Below are positions 36,018-48,600 of a stretch of DNA of 64,000 nucleotides, one piece after another. The notes beneath the pieces are model-generated. The model did no database searches. It saw only the letters and a program-made list of their open reading frames with translations, and was not told the DNA's origin. How positions within the stretch are numbered: position 1 is the first letter of the stretch; every line of letters begins with the position of its first letter. A program made the translations under genes and the position numbers. Source of the stretch: Tetracentron sinense (lineage: Eukaryota; Streptophyta; Magnoliopsida; Trochodendrales; Trochodendraceae); the NCBI GenBank assembly GCA_015143295.1, contig CM026557.1, forward strand, positions 32,435,965-32,499,964. The letters are read 5' to 3'.

Positions 36018-36865
36018 GAGGCACCTCTCGATCTCAGATCAACCTAAAATTGTTACCATAATACTATCACCACTATTTGTGAATCATATTCAAATTTCAG
36101 ATTATTCTGACAGTTAGATCGTGTGATACGAATTTTTAGCTTAAACTCTGTCATGATGTTTATAGATAAAATAGAATAATTTTGATGATGTAAGAGGCAC
36201 ATTTCTATCTTAGATCAGCCTCAAATTTTTATCACAATAATATTACCTCTATTTGTAAATCATATCCAAATTTTAGATTATTCTGACGGTTAGATCGTGT
36301 GATATGAATTTTTAGCTTAAACCCTGTCATCATGTTTATAGATAAAACATTAGAGTTTTGATGATGGCATGGGCACCTCTCAATCTCAGACCAGCCTCAT
36401 ATTTTTATCAAAATACTATAACCCTTATTTATGAATCATATCCAAATTTCTAATTATTCTGACAATTAGATCGTGTGATACGAATTTTTAGCTTAAACTC
36501 TGTCATGATGTTTATTGATAAAATAATAGAGTTTTGATGATGGCAGAGGCACCTCTCTCTAAGATTAGCCTCCAATTTTTACCATAATACTATCACCCAT
36601 GTTTGTGAATCATATCCAAACTTCGGATAATTCTAACGGATAGATCATGAGATATAACTTTTTTTATTAAACTCTAGCATGATGTTTATCGATAAAAATG
36701 TATAGTTTTGATGATGACAAAGGCACCTCCGAATCTCAAATCAACCTGATATTTTTACCACAATAATATAATCTCTACTTGTGACTCCTATCTAAATTTT
36801 AGATCAACATGATGGTTGAATCTTTAATACTAATTTTTAGATGATATGTTTATCAAGATGTGTTG
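36018..36865 (+). repeat. Tandem array, five copies of about 176 bp
   Basis: The word GAGGCACCTCT or its variants occurs at 36018, 36194, 36370, 36546 and 36720, so the period is 176, 176, 176 and 174 bp. Each unit also holds AATCATATCCAAATTT, GATCGTGTGATA and TTTTGATGATG. Copies differ by perhaps 10-20%. The last unit runs into SIRE-like LTR sequence, so the array probably grew inside an LTR. Confidence 0.8.
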
Positions 36866-37735
36866 TAATGGTTTGTATGTGATTGAATGTTGATGATCAA
36901 AAAGGCTCAGAGACTTGGAGTGAAGTGTTGAAGATGAATGAGGATGAATGAAAAGGAGCAGAGGTGCGTACACCTCAGTTCCAGGCTGAATAGCTTGAAA
37001 TTTTTGCTCCAATATGTTTTTTTTTGAATGGTTCGTGGGTGTTGAGCTGTGGATGAAAAAGGGTCGGGGATTATTCATCAAAGCTCTATAAATAGAGTTC
37101 ATTTATGAACCTTCAAACTACCTTTGAGCGTACATTGATTATCAATCACTCACATTTAATTCTCATAAAGAAAATACGATCAAAAGCTTAAAAATTCATT
37201 TCTCTCTTATTTGAGCTTTAAACTCCCAATCTTTTGAGAGATTTCTAGAGTGTGTATTTCAATCTTATCCAGCTCATCAAAGAGCTTATTATTTGAGTTC
37301 AATTCTAATTACTCATTTGTCTTAAAAGAAATCAAGAATCGGTGGATTCTTGTCCGTAAAACCGAATTGCTTTGGAAGTCAAGAGATGGTGTTCTATTGC
37401 AGCAAAGGTGGTGTCCCAGCCTGTGAAGAGATTGTAAAAGTTTTTGAGGTTCACCCGTGAAAGAAGCTTGTGTGAGTAAAATCGTGAGAATCTTTGAAGC
37501 GGGAAGCTGAAAGGCGGAGACATAGACAAGTTGCTTAACCTCGTGAACAAACTCGTATTGTTTATATCTCCTTATCTGTTACCATCTATTCTTATTGCAT
37601 TAATAGTTTATATCTCTTGTTTAAATTGCCTAAACTTAAAAATCTGCTAAATAGGCTTAGGTAGAATTTTAATTTGCCACTAACCCTAATCATCCCCCCT
37701 CTAGGGTCCATTTACTGGGCAAACACCATTGCCAT
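36866..37735 (+). mobile_element. Copia SIRE-like LTR, 3' part
   Basis: A TATAAATAGAG box lies at about 37088, followed by GATTATCAATCACTCAC leader-like sequence. The segment ends near CATCCCCCCTCTAGGGTCC, a phrase often seen near the end of SIRE/Maximus LTRs. No coding domains are recognised. Fossil. Confidence 0.4.
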
Positions 37736-38011
37736 TAATACACAATTCTCGACGGTTATTTAAAAACCCGCCGCTAACATGTCGCCGGAAATGAGGGGGT
37801 GGGAAACCAAAAGGGTTGGAGGAAAACCTTTCCATGGCGGTTTCTTAAAAAACTGTCGAGCAAATGTTATAAAAATGGCAGTTATTAATAAACTGCCATG
37901 AATATAGTTCCGAAAACAGTCATGGACGGCGGTATAATACCGCCGTCGTATGTAATTAGTAGTGGCGGGTTTTCCTAACCGCCGCCAAAGGCCATTATTT
38001 TTGTAGTGATA
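37736..38011. mobile_element. Small CACTA element or end
   Basis: The right border TTTTTGTAGTG is the complement of the CACTACAAAAA terminus. The interior has many short inverted repeats of CGGCGGT/ACCGCCG type (for example GACGGCGGTATAATACCGCC) as in CACTA subterminal regions. The left border near CACCATTGCC is degenerate. Confidence 0.5.
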
Positions 38012-38249
38012 TTATTGAGTGATGAGAGTGAGTGATATGTATATACATTTTGATGAGTGGGCATGTCCACTCTTGTTTTTTGATTTTGTTATTGTATAAA
38101 ACTCTTACAATACAATCATGTTATATAAAAGAAAAATTTTGTAAGCTTTCGCTATAGCATGCCTTGTTATTATGCTAATTGTTGATATGACAAGTTAAGT
38201 TACGAGCTAAAGTCTCCTAAACTTCTAAGGGGAATTTTAGGTCGCGACA

Positions 38250-39604
38250 ATGTACACCTTGTCTTCGTCTTCAACATAGTTGTCCATGAATAATCGTTCC
38301 TCGAGAGTTATCACCGTCAAAGTGTGGAAAATCAATCCTGAAATACTTATAAGTGTGGATGGAATCACGTCCTGTGGAGTGTCGTTATCCCCCATTATGA
38401 GATACTTCACCACAATCTGTTTCATATTGAACTAGCTGTGACGCTAGTTGGTCATATTTCAGACTTATGGCTGCCATCCATTGGTAACCTGTATCTCTTC
38501 CTGCATCCCAAATATTATCCTTTCCTTTGTTGTCTCTCGTGATGGGCTCAAGGCATGTATCACTCAGACTAGACTCTCTCCCCCTCTCCTCCCTTGCCCT
38601 TACACATATTATTTAAATAAAATCAACTACATTTTTATTTTTTTAAATTAAAAATATATATAAAAGGATAATGATTCTTTCTGGCGGAACATGCGGGCCT
38701 TTACATCCTGCCACGGTGGTTAAGATTCACTCATCCCTAGGGTTTATCCATCTAACCTTGGTTTTTAGAAAAAAAATAGTAACTTTAACTTGATTAAGCT
38801 TAATTACCATCAAAAAGGGATCTACAATCCACCATGTACATGGCCCCTCCCCACCGCTGGCTCTGCCCCTAAATACACCCCTACCATAATAGACCATTTG
38901 ATTGACCCGCGCAGAAACCCTAGCCCGCACAAGGGGAACTCTGAGCAAAGTGCTCTATTTTTCCACATAAAGAGAGGTGCCACTCATACTGCACAGTAAC
39001 TTCATTTGTTACTGTGGGCCCCTGTGGCGCGGAAGAGACTAGTCATTGGCTCCAAGGCTTTGGGACACCCTCTCCGTTTACCAAAAAAGAAAGAAATCAT
39101 CGATTTCACAGCAACTGAATGGTGTACATTGGAAGTGTACTTTCATACACTCTACCTTATAAAGTACAATTGGACCTCATATGGTTGGTACCCGTTTTGA
39201 GGTTTACTTGGGGGAAGCCGCCTGAGCTGGGTGTGGTGTGTGTTTCTTTTCGTTTGCCTACAGTAACCCAAGGTGTGGTGTTTTGTGCTAAGAAAAAAAA
39301 ATGGTGTACATTGAGTTGCTCTAGCGGTGCCCACACTCTATTGCCTTCCATCTCTTAAACCCAATATTCCGTTTACACTGCCTTGTCGCTCGGATGACAG
39401 AGTTCTATTGTTCCACACAGGGTTAGTGAAATAAAAATCATAATGGACACGTGTTAGCATGTGATTCAATAGCAGTTGGCATTTTGTTTTTGGGGTTAAG
39501 AAGTAGCTGTGATTCGATCTCGCTTAATCGGGGTGAAAAGATTGTAGCTTGAAATTCTCAGTATCTTCAAATTGTTTGTCCCTTGAGAGTTGAGAGAGAG
39601 AGAA
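38250..39604. other. Intergenic region upstream of the kinase/PP2C gene
   Basis: There is no gene that I can identify. A minus-strand frame at 38237-38425 (contains PSTLISISGLIFHTL) is open but has no recognised family. 38712-38790 is one arm of the foldback MITE family (GTGGTTAAGATTCACTCATC, CTAACCTTGGTTTTTAG). The word ATGGTGTACATTG occurs at 39119 and 39301. The last 250 bp, with a GAGAGAGAGA stretch at about 39593, should hold the promoter and 5' UTR. Confidence 0.4.
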
Positions 39605-42600
39605 ATGGTGGTAGAGATAGTGGATCCCAACACCTGCATCAGAGGTTGCTGTAGCAGCAAAACCATCCCTTTACATCTCCCACCTTCCTCTTACTCTCTC
39701 ATCTCCCCCATCGCTCGAGGTATACCCAATCTAAACATTACAAGCCCACGCATTTCATCTTTTTCTTACCTTTTTTTTTTCTTTGTTTTTGAAATTTTCT
39801 CTTGGAAGGTGCGGAGAGTGTTGTGTATGAAGCAGTTCTTGATGGAAGGAAGGTTGCAGCGAAGAAACCTATCTTGGCTACATCTGACGACCTTGATAGA
39901 TTCCACAAGGAGTTGCAGTTATTATGGTTAGTTTCTTTTGGTTTTCTACCTTTTTTTTAAAAAAATTGGAATTGAATTTTCTCATCTGATGATGCTGACC
40001 AATGATGTTGATTCTTGGTTTCAAATTTTTTTTTTTTTATTGGGTTTAAATTGAAAATAAAGCAAGCTAGATCATCAGGGGATAGCCACATTGGTTGCAG
40101 CACATGCGAAGCCTCCAAATTACATTTTCTTCTTCCAATTTTATGAATCCCGGAATCTTGCCGAGAAATTACATGTAGAAGAATGGAGCCCTGGTATTGA
40201 CCAAGTGCTCTTTATCACAGTCCAGCTAGGTTACACTCAATTCTCTGCTCTGCGTTTAAAGATTCTTTTTTCTTCATTTATTTTCTTAATGTTCTCTTCA
40301 AATTCTCTGTTATTCTTTTATTTATGTATTGAATTTTTATTAATTTTTGATTTAGATGTTTTTGTAACTGGGTCTGAAATGAGATTTGATTATATGGTGA
40401 TGTAATTCTGTTAGATGGGGGTTTACTTTGTAAGCAAGGGATTGTTTGAACCTCTAGAAACGATCTTGAAAATAACTTCACGGGCGATGTTTTTACGTTT
40501 AATGGATATTGTCTTAATCTTGGCAATTAATTCGTGGGTTTCATCCTTGGCCTGGTTTTAGTGCTCTATTATTAACCCTAATAATCTGTTTTCGTTTAGG
40601 AAAGTGGGTTGTGACCATAATTGGATTATGTTCAGCAACCTATTGGGGATGGCCATTGCTCTAGAACATGGGCTTAAGCTTTGGCCAGCTCTAGATTCTC
40701 ACCCCCTCCTTAGGAGAGCAATTCCCTCTTTATTATCTACACGATGTGTTACCTGGGCTTGCCCCTTAAATGTCTGAATCATCAACACATTAGTCTCTTG
40801 AGATACCATGCCTAAAATTGCTCTGTACTTGTTGTCCGTTTTGTCTCATTGAGTTGACGTGGCAATGCCATATACATGGAACCTACTTAGATTTGTAACA
40901 AAGACACTAGTTTTTGAAAGGTAGACGTATTGGACACCACATCATACTAGCATGTCTCTCACAGACCAACACTCGACTTAACTCTGAATTTATCAATATT
41001 TTGTTTTCAGTTATTATTTGTGTACTGTTTATACTTCCATAGCAGCTTATCTAAGTAAATTGTATCTATTTTGACTAAGTTATGATGAAAATACGTCACT
41101 TAATCATATCGAATAAATTGTATGGATGTGTTTGCCTGCTAGGTTTGTTGGGGTGTGAGATTCTGGGTAAAAAAATGTCTCTGTCTACTTAGAAATGTCC
41201 TAGAATGAAAAAGGAGTAAAAAGCTTGTATGTTGGTTTACATGGGCTTATGGATCTAAAATTGTATTTTTAACATATCTACAGTCTACACATAAATGTTA
41301 CCGAAGCATTACATACACAAAACTTGTTTAAATATATGAACATATTTTCTTATGTGTATGTGTGTGTGCGCGTGCCTAAAAATTAGTTCATATGGATTTT
41401 CTTTTGGAAGGCAAGTTGTGATTGGTATCATCCATACTAAAAATTAAACACAAGGAAAAACATAGTAAAATAAATATTTAATCTCTAGCATCCTGTTCAA
41501 GAATATTCTGGATAGGAAGTTATATGATCATCTCTCTATCAAGATTGCAAAGAGTAGGCGATGCAGATGCTGAAGTAGGCTCTCTTTTGGTGGTCTGATG
41601 GATTCTTGCGGTCCCTAAAGAGGAGGAAAAGGAAGACTGCTTGCGCACTAACATCTTCTACGCGTGTTAGATGTGGGGAAAAGGTGAGTGATTTTATTAT
41701 TGAAAGGGAGACGCATGAACATGGCATCTCAACGGATGAACAAACTAAAGTTTTCCATTGAAAAGCATCCACATCCATACAAGGTTTCGTGGGTTGATGA
41801 GGAGAGTCTAAGATGACTCCAAGTTTGAGGGAGATCAAGAGACAGCGTATGGGAAACAGTATGAAGAATTTCTTGAGCTAAAGAAGGCTAAAATTTCCTT
41901 TATCATGAACATCAAATCATTGGAAAAGGAATTAGAAGCCTTAAGACTAGAAAAGATTGCTAAGAGTAGCTGATGCAGATGCTGAAGTAGGCTCTCTTTT
42001 GGTGGTCTGATGGATTCTTGCGGTCCCTAAAGAGGAGGAATAGGAAAACGGCTTGCGCACTAACATCTTCTAAACTTGTTAGATGTGGGGAAAAGGTGAG
42101 TGATTTTATTATTGAAAGGGAGACGCATGAACATGGCATCTCAACGGATGAATAAACTAAAGTTGCCCGTTGAAAAGCATCCACATCCATACAAGGTTTC
42201 GTGGGTTAATGATGAGAGTCTAGATGACTCCAAGTTTGAGGGAGATCAAGAGACAGCTTATGGGAAACAGTATGAAAAATGTCTTGAGCTAAAGAATGCT
42301 AAAATTTCCTTTATCATGAACATCAAATCATTGGAAAAGGAATTAGAAGCCTTAAGACTAGAAGCTAGTGAATTGAAAGCTCTAGTATCTCAGCTGGAAA
42401 CCGAAAAGGAATCCCTACAAGACAGAACTGGTTTTGTGAAAAGAGAGTATTTCTTTTGTCATGACAACAAAACAAGACTGAAAATTAGGATAGTTGATCT
42501 GGAACACAAGCTAACGCATGCTAAAGATGTTTCCTCTTCTTTGCGCATTAAGGCAATTGTTCGAAAGAACTCTGTTACTCTTTAACTTTATTCCTGCATG

Positions 42601-45600
42601 TTTTCACTGTGGGGAGAAGGATCATATCAGACCGTGTTGTCCAGAACTTAGAAGCCTTCCCCATCAAGGTTCTTGGAACCAACATTATAACAATCAAGGG
42701 AACCTCTAAGAGCAAAATGAGGTCCCAATTGAACACTCTAGGAGTCTTAATGATGAAGTTACGAAAATTTCCAGGCATGGTCCGGACACTCTTACATATG
42801 ATAAATATGATGGAGAGGTAATAGGGAGAACCAATGTTCCTATAAGACACCTAGGACTCGATCAAGGAAATTGAAAAATAGGATAAAAGAGATTGAGAAA
42901 GAGATTGAAACGTCACGTGATATGGTTGAAAACAATAATGTCAAGTTAAAATTCAAACACATCTACGTAAGGAAAAATGGTCAAACTGCTTAGTAATTCA
43001 TACAATCTTAAAAGCTCAAAAAAGAAGTATGTGGTACTTTGATAGTGGGTGTTCTAGACACATGATTGGTGACAAATCCATCTTTACACATCTAGAGGAC
43101 TTTAAGGATGGGACTGTCACATTTGGTGATGGAAGCAAATCTGGGGTAATGAGAAGAGGAACCATTCAAGCTCCTGGAATTCCAAAACTGGAGAATGCCC
43201 TCTTTGTTGAAGGTTTAAAGGCAAATCTCATTAGCATCAACCAGTTGTGTGACAACAATCATGTAGTTTACTTTACCCAAAAATCATGCTCTGTTATCAA
43301 TAAAATGGTAAGTCTATGTTGTATATTGTAATGGGCCCTATAGTCCTCTAGTTTGCTCTTATTTTGTCTTCCCTTGTATGGGCCTTGGGCCCATCCTTTG
43401 TTATATTCCCTAAGTGATATAAATTCCATAGAGATGAGGAATCCCTTGATAACTCATTCTCTTCTCTTCAATTCTCCTCTTTCTCTCATTCTCTCAAATC
43501 CTAACTATCAAACCTACTAATCTACTTGGTATTAGAGCTTCAAAAGAGTAGTAGCTTGATGAAACAATTATTAGCCTATAGGTTTCCACCATAGGTTTCC
43601 TTAATAATTTTGACGATAACACAATAATGTAATGATCTTTGTGTTATTAATGTCTCAATTGAGTTTATGTGAAAATCAGTCTACCAAAAGCATTAGCAAA
43701 CCATTTAAGGCAAAAGCATGAAAATTGTAACGACCCGGAATTTTAATATAATAAAATTATGGGTTTATGGGTCCCTAACTGCAATTATTTAGTTACGTGT
43801 TTGATAATTTGGTGGAAAGTGGGTTTTTGTTCGTGATTGGGTTGTACCGATAAAAATCTGGTGTTTTTCTCCGGAATTCGCACACAGCATACCAGTCAGT
43901 TATCGGGACGATCACCTGTCGTACTGGTTCCGTCGCGCATCAATTTGCGAAACCGTGGGGGTCTTGTATGTAAGAAAATTAGGAAAATGCACAGATTGTC
44001 GAAGTTTAGTTGGGACTCGATATTTATCGGGTGTGTAAGCACCTAATTTTTACACCCCTTCCTAATCATGGTTAAGCATCTTAACCATGGTTAACACCCT
44101 CTAATACTAGGTAAACTCTAGTCAAGCCTTAGTCAAACCCTAGGCAAACCCTAGGTCAAACGTAAGTAAACCCTAGACCTAACCCTAAGACAAACCCTAG
44201 GCCTAAAAAGCCGTAGTCCAACCCTAGGTCAAACCTAAGCAAACCCTAGTTAAACCCTACGCCTAACTCTAGGGAAACCCTAGTTTAACCCTAGGGCCTA
44301 AGGCCCATTTTCTAAGCCTAGAGACCCAAAACCATCCTGTGGGCCCAAGTAGGGGCCCACATACCCTAGAAGCCTGTTGGTGTGGGGCCCACTATCAGTT
44401 TTTGAAAATTTCAGGAATGGCAGTAGAAACTCTACCGCCATTTCTAATTTTGGAAAAATGCACAGTGCCACAGGCCAATTACGTGAAGGTTGGGTCTGTT
44501 TTAGCAGAAAATAGGAAATGGCGGTAGAGTTTCTACCACCATTCCCATTCTTGCCTAGATCAGGAATGGCGGTAGAAACTCTACCGCCACTCTTGGTATC
44601 TTCTTCAAACTCAGTCTGGCACCCCCTGGTCACCCTCAGCTCCGCCCCCACAGTGTCCAACACCTCTACAACAATCCCTAAACTACCCTAGGTCCCCTCT
44701 AACCCTATAAGTAACCCCCCCTCCTTCAAGCTTGATTCATTCCAAAATCTTTAGGGAAAACCCTGTTGAAACACTGTGCAACCCGAAAACAGCCATTCCT
44801 CAGCCCGTGTCTTCCACCTGAGACCACCTTAGACCAGCCAGGGAGCAACCTCAGGCTACCCTAGCCCTCTCCCCGTACACTGCCACCGCACACCACCTAC
44901 TTCACCATCGTGAGGATCCAATCAAGAGGGTAGGGCCTTCCCTTACTCATTTCATTTCTGTTAAAAGCATTGTAAGACACCTGGTCCTACTCCAGGGGTC
45001 CTCTTCTTTCTTGTTTTATTGCTATAACCAAGGATAAGGGTCCCCCTTGCCTCTTCATAGGCATGGGGGAACCCCCTTGCGGTTCAAACCTTGGTTCAAT
45101 GGCCTCTCCATGTGCATGAACTCACCCCTGATCTTCTGGGGGACCCTCAACCCATGAGGGATCCCCTAGAAGTAACCTGGTCTAGGCCCAGGGGGTACAA
45201 AATGTTTTCTGGAAAAATCCCAGAATGGTGCCATTCTGGACCCTTTGCTTACAGTAGCTGTAACACCCTCTTGGGTGGGCCCTAATCCATTCCAGGGCCA
45301 TGTTTTGGTCCCTAAGACCCTCCCCTATCTCCCCTGGTCATTCCAGGTTAACCCCATGTGCTTAACCACGGTTAATTTGCCCCTAAATGGAAACTGTCTA
45401 GAATGACAGTAAATTGTTTACCGCCATTCTGGATTTTCATATATAGTGTGTTCGTGCCCACTGTGGGCCCACTTCAGACCATCCCCTGGGCCCACAATAG
45501 GCCCAGGACACTCGGGGAGTCCCCTCTTCAACCCTAAGGGTCCTTGACCCCTGTGGATTTGCCCTTAACCTGACCCCAGACCAGCAAACCCCGCACTGAA

Positions 45601-48600
45601 AAAGATTGGAAATGGCGGTAGACTCTCTACCGCCATTCCAAATCTCTGTATATTTGGAATTGGCAGTAAAGAGTTTACTGCCAATCCCTGTATTTCTGTA
45701 GTTGGGCTTTGCACAGGATCCAAACCAGGTAGGAGACCATTCTAGGCTCTGCCATGCTATCTGGGCCCACCCTGACCAGACCAGAACCTTTAACTGGGGT
45801 TAACTCAACCCCGGTTAACATTTAACCATGGTTAAAACATTTTTAACCCTTGAAAAAATCTGAAAAATCCCAAAAACATTCAAAAATACAAATAGACGAA
45901 AATACCATGCTTTGGACCTTTTCACCATGGTTAGCAACCCTAACCATGGTTAACTTTTCCTTTAACCCCGGTTAGCAACCCTAACTCTGGTTAAATCCTT
46001 TTTGGCCTACCAAACCTTTTCTCTTAGCCTACCGGGCTTACCTTTGGCCTACCGGGGCCAACCTTGGCATTCCGGGACCAACCTTGTTTCCCTCAACTAT
46101 GGTTAGCAATCCTAGCCATAGTTAACTTGGCCCTTAACCCCGGTTAGCAACCTTAACCTTGGTTAAGCCCAACCTTAGCCTATCGGTCTTATCCTTGGCT
46201 CACCGAGCCTAAACCCTAGTCTACCGGACTAACCCTTGGCCTATTGGGCCTAAACCCTTAGTCTACTGGACTAACCCTTGGCCTCCGGACCCAAACCATG
46301 CACTTGACCAACCCGGTCAACCAAACCCTAAGGCGCAAACGGAGGAGCTGCTAAGCTAAGTACCGAAGAGGATGAAAATCCACTTTCATAGCGGTTAGAG
46401 CTGTTAGGGCAGCAAAGACAGTTGGCATTCATGCTAATGCAGCTGTTGTAGCCGCCTTTCAAAGACTAGTAGCTGATCAGCTCTAGCCGCTCTTGTAGCA
46501 AGCTCTGTTAGGGCAGCTCTAGTGGCTATAGTTGCGCCAGTTGGTTAGTAACAACCTCCCTCTTCGGCTAACCTGACGCAGCAAGCAGAGTTCGGGCTAG
46601 ACCATTAGCCACCCCGGTGCATACACATACATTCCTTAGCCTTGGCACGAGCTCATGTGCCAGAATTATGCTTGGTCTGATCTCACTCTTGTGAGTACGT
46701 AGGCAACCCAACTCGGGTTCGACCCTAGTTAGCTTTTCTTTCTTGGGTTAGTATTATTCTAAACACTTAGGCATTTGAATAATCTTGACTTTAATTTGGC
46801 TTTTACTTAGGGAGTAAGGAACCATTGCAAAATGGGGGTCCTGGGGCGCCTAACACCTTCCTCGGACTTAACCGAACCTCTTACCTAGAACTCTATTGCA
46901 GACCTTAAGACCTTATCCACAAACCGGAGACTTATCCCTTCTGAATTAATAAGTGGCGACTCTCAAATCAATCCAAACTTCAACATTAATTTTTTTTAAG
47001 GCTAGCGCCTCATACATTAGTGACTACTTTGAAGTGTCTCATACATTAGTGATTACTTTGCAATTGTTTGTTGAAATCCAAAATCCACCACATGATGATT
47101 GAACATCATCCATCTTTCAATATATATGAGAAAAGAAGTAAATCTAAATTTCAGTTTTTCTTGACTCTTAATTTATAATTTTTATGGTTGGATAATTTAT
47201 ATAATATTACATTATGCGCGAGTGTGCACATACATACACTCATATATACATATATGTATGCATTTTAACCTTTACTTTGGGAGTGTGAGGCTTTCTTGTG
47301 AGGCTTATACCTCACACCTTGAGGCTTACGCCTCACACTTCTTGAGGTTCCAATGCACCGCCTTATATCTTGGCGTTTTAAAACATTGTTATAGAGGTAA
47401 GCTGATCTTAGTATAAATGAAGCAGCTTGATTATCTAAAATTGAATGCCAGTCATAGTGTGGTCACTGGACTCCAATCAGTACTATCAAAGAAAGTTCTG
47501 GCCCTATGTGCTATCGGATACCTAGTACAAGGAATTTCCTTGTTTGCTCCTTGGATAGCACTGCATCATCCTTCATATGTAGCAATTTAGGCTAACTGTT
47601 TTGAGATGATTTGTCTACATTACAAGGCACAGTGTTGTATTTATATTTTGTTTCTTTTGTTGACAAAATGATATGGGGTAATATTTTTTTAAATAATCAT
47701 TTTACAATGTTGTTTTTTTTTTCAGCAAAGGCTCTGCAATATCTGCATAACCTTGGGATTGCACATAGGGATGTGAAACCAGCAAATATTCTTGTAAATG
47801 CTTCTATATGCTCCTAATCTCCTCTTCAATCAGTATTTAATTCCTTAAATGAGTATTGATTTTCCCGCAATTTTTTGATGGATTTAATTTTTAGCTCTAA
47901 TATAGCAATAAAGTTTACACTTGTGATTCAGCTCGATGGAAATCTTTGTCCCCACCTAGCAGATTTTGGTTTGGCAGAATTCAAGAAAGATCTTAAACAA
48001 CTTTCTTTTGGAAATTGGAGATCATCTGGCAAGCCAACTGGTGGATTCCACAAAAAAAATATGGTTGGAACACTCATTTATATGGCACCTGAAGTATTAA
48101 GGAAGGAGATTCATACTGAAAAATCAGATGTCTACAGTTTTGGAATATCGATCAAGTAAGCATTTGGAAGTTGGAACTAGTAGAGGATTTAATCTACTTT
48201 CTCATTCTTGAAGTTAGGTTAAACTGAAATGTGATTCTATTTTATATTGTCGATCACATCTTTTTAAGGATTTGTTTTAGAATGCAAACATAACTGAAAC
48301 CAAGATTTTTAAACACAATTTCCAATTAATCATAAAATGTGCTTTGATACTGTAACATTTACCCTGTACCAAGTTGTAAAAACTTGGTTGGGTTCTTGAG
48401 AAACATGGTGAGTCAGTTCAACTTGATGGTTGATAGTGGTCTGAGCTGAATTATAAGTGTAACTAGATCTGTAACATAACTTCATAACTTGATTTTATGA
48501 GGCTGTAACTTGATTTATAGCATAGTTTTTTAACTTTAATTTTATCAGTTAAATAATACTACGTCCAGAATCAAAGAGTTAAAATTCACTATCATTTCCA

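Larger units (their letters stand above)
34117..38249 (+). mobile_element. Gypsy LTR mosaic with several nested insertions
   Basis: The left part (34117-34607 and 35458-about 36010) resembles the LTR start at 43728 (CGACCCG, then GTCGGTCAGCTATC, GGACGATT.CCTGTCGT). The right part (38012-38249) matches the end of the solo LTR at 14402-17038, including GTGGGCATGTCCAC and the terminal GGTCGCGACA. Between them lie a hAT-like element, a tandem array with SIRE-like LTR sequence, and a CACTA end. That both ends belong to one original LTR is inferred. No internal coding region. Fossil. Confidence 0.45.

Noticed and set aside
38237-38425. Minus-strand 62-codon frame upstream of the kinase gene
   Set aside because: Open and protein-like, but it overlaps an LTR end at 38249 and matches no family that I recognise.
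44298-44663. Minus-strand 121-codon open frame
   Set aside because: It runs across several hairpins of LTR copy B, so its repeats reflect DNA palindromes, not protein.
44414-45688. microRNA gene made of the hairpins
   Set aside because: The stems are only 14-17 bp with 2-3-base loops, too short for a plant miRNA precursor. Kept only as a structural observation.
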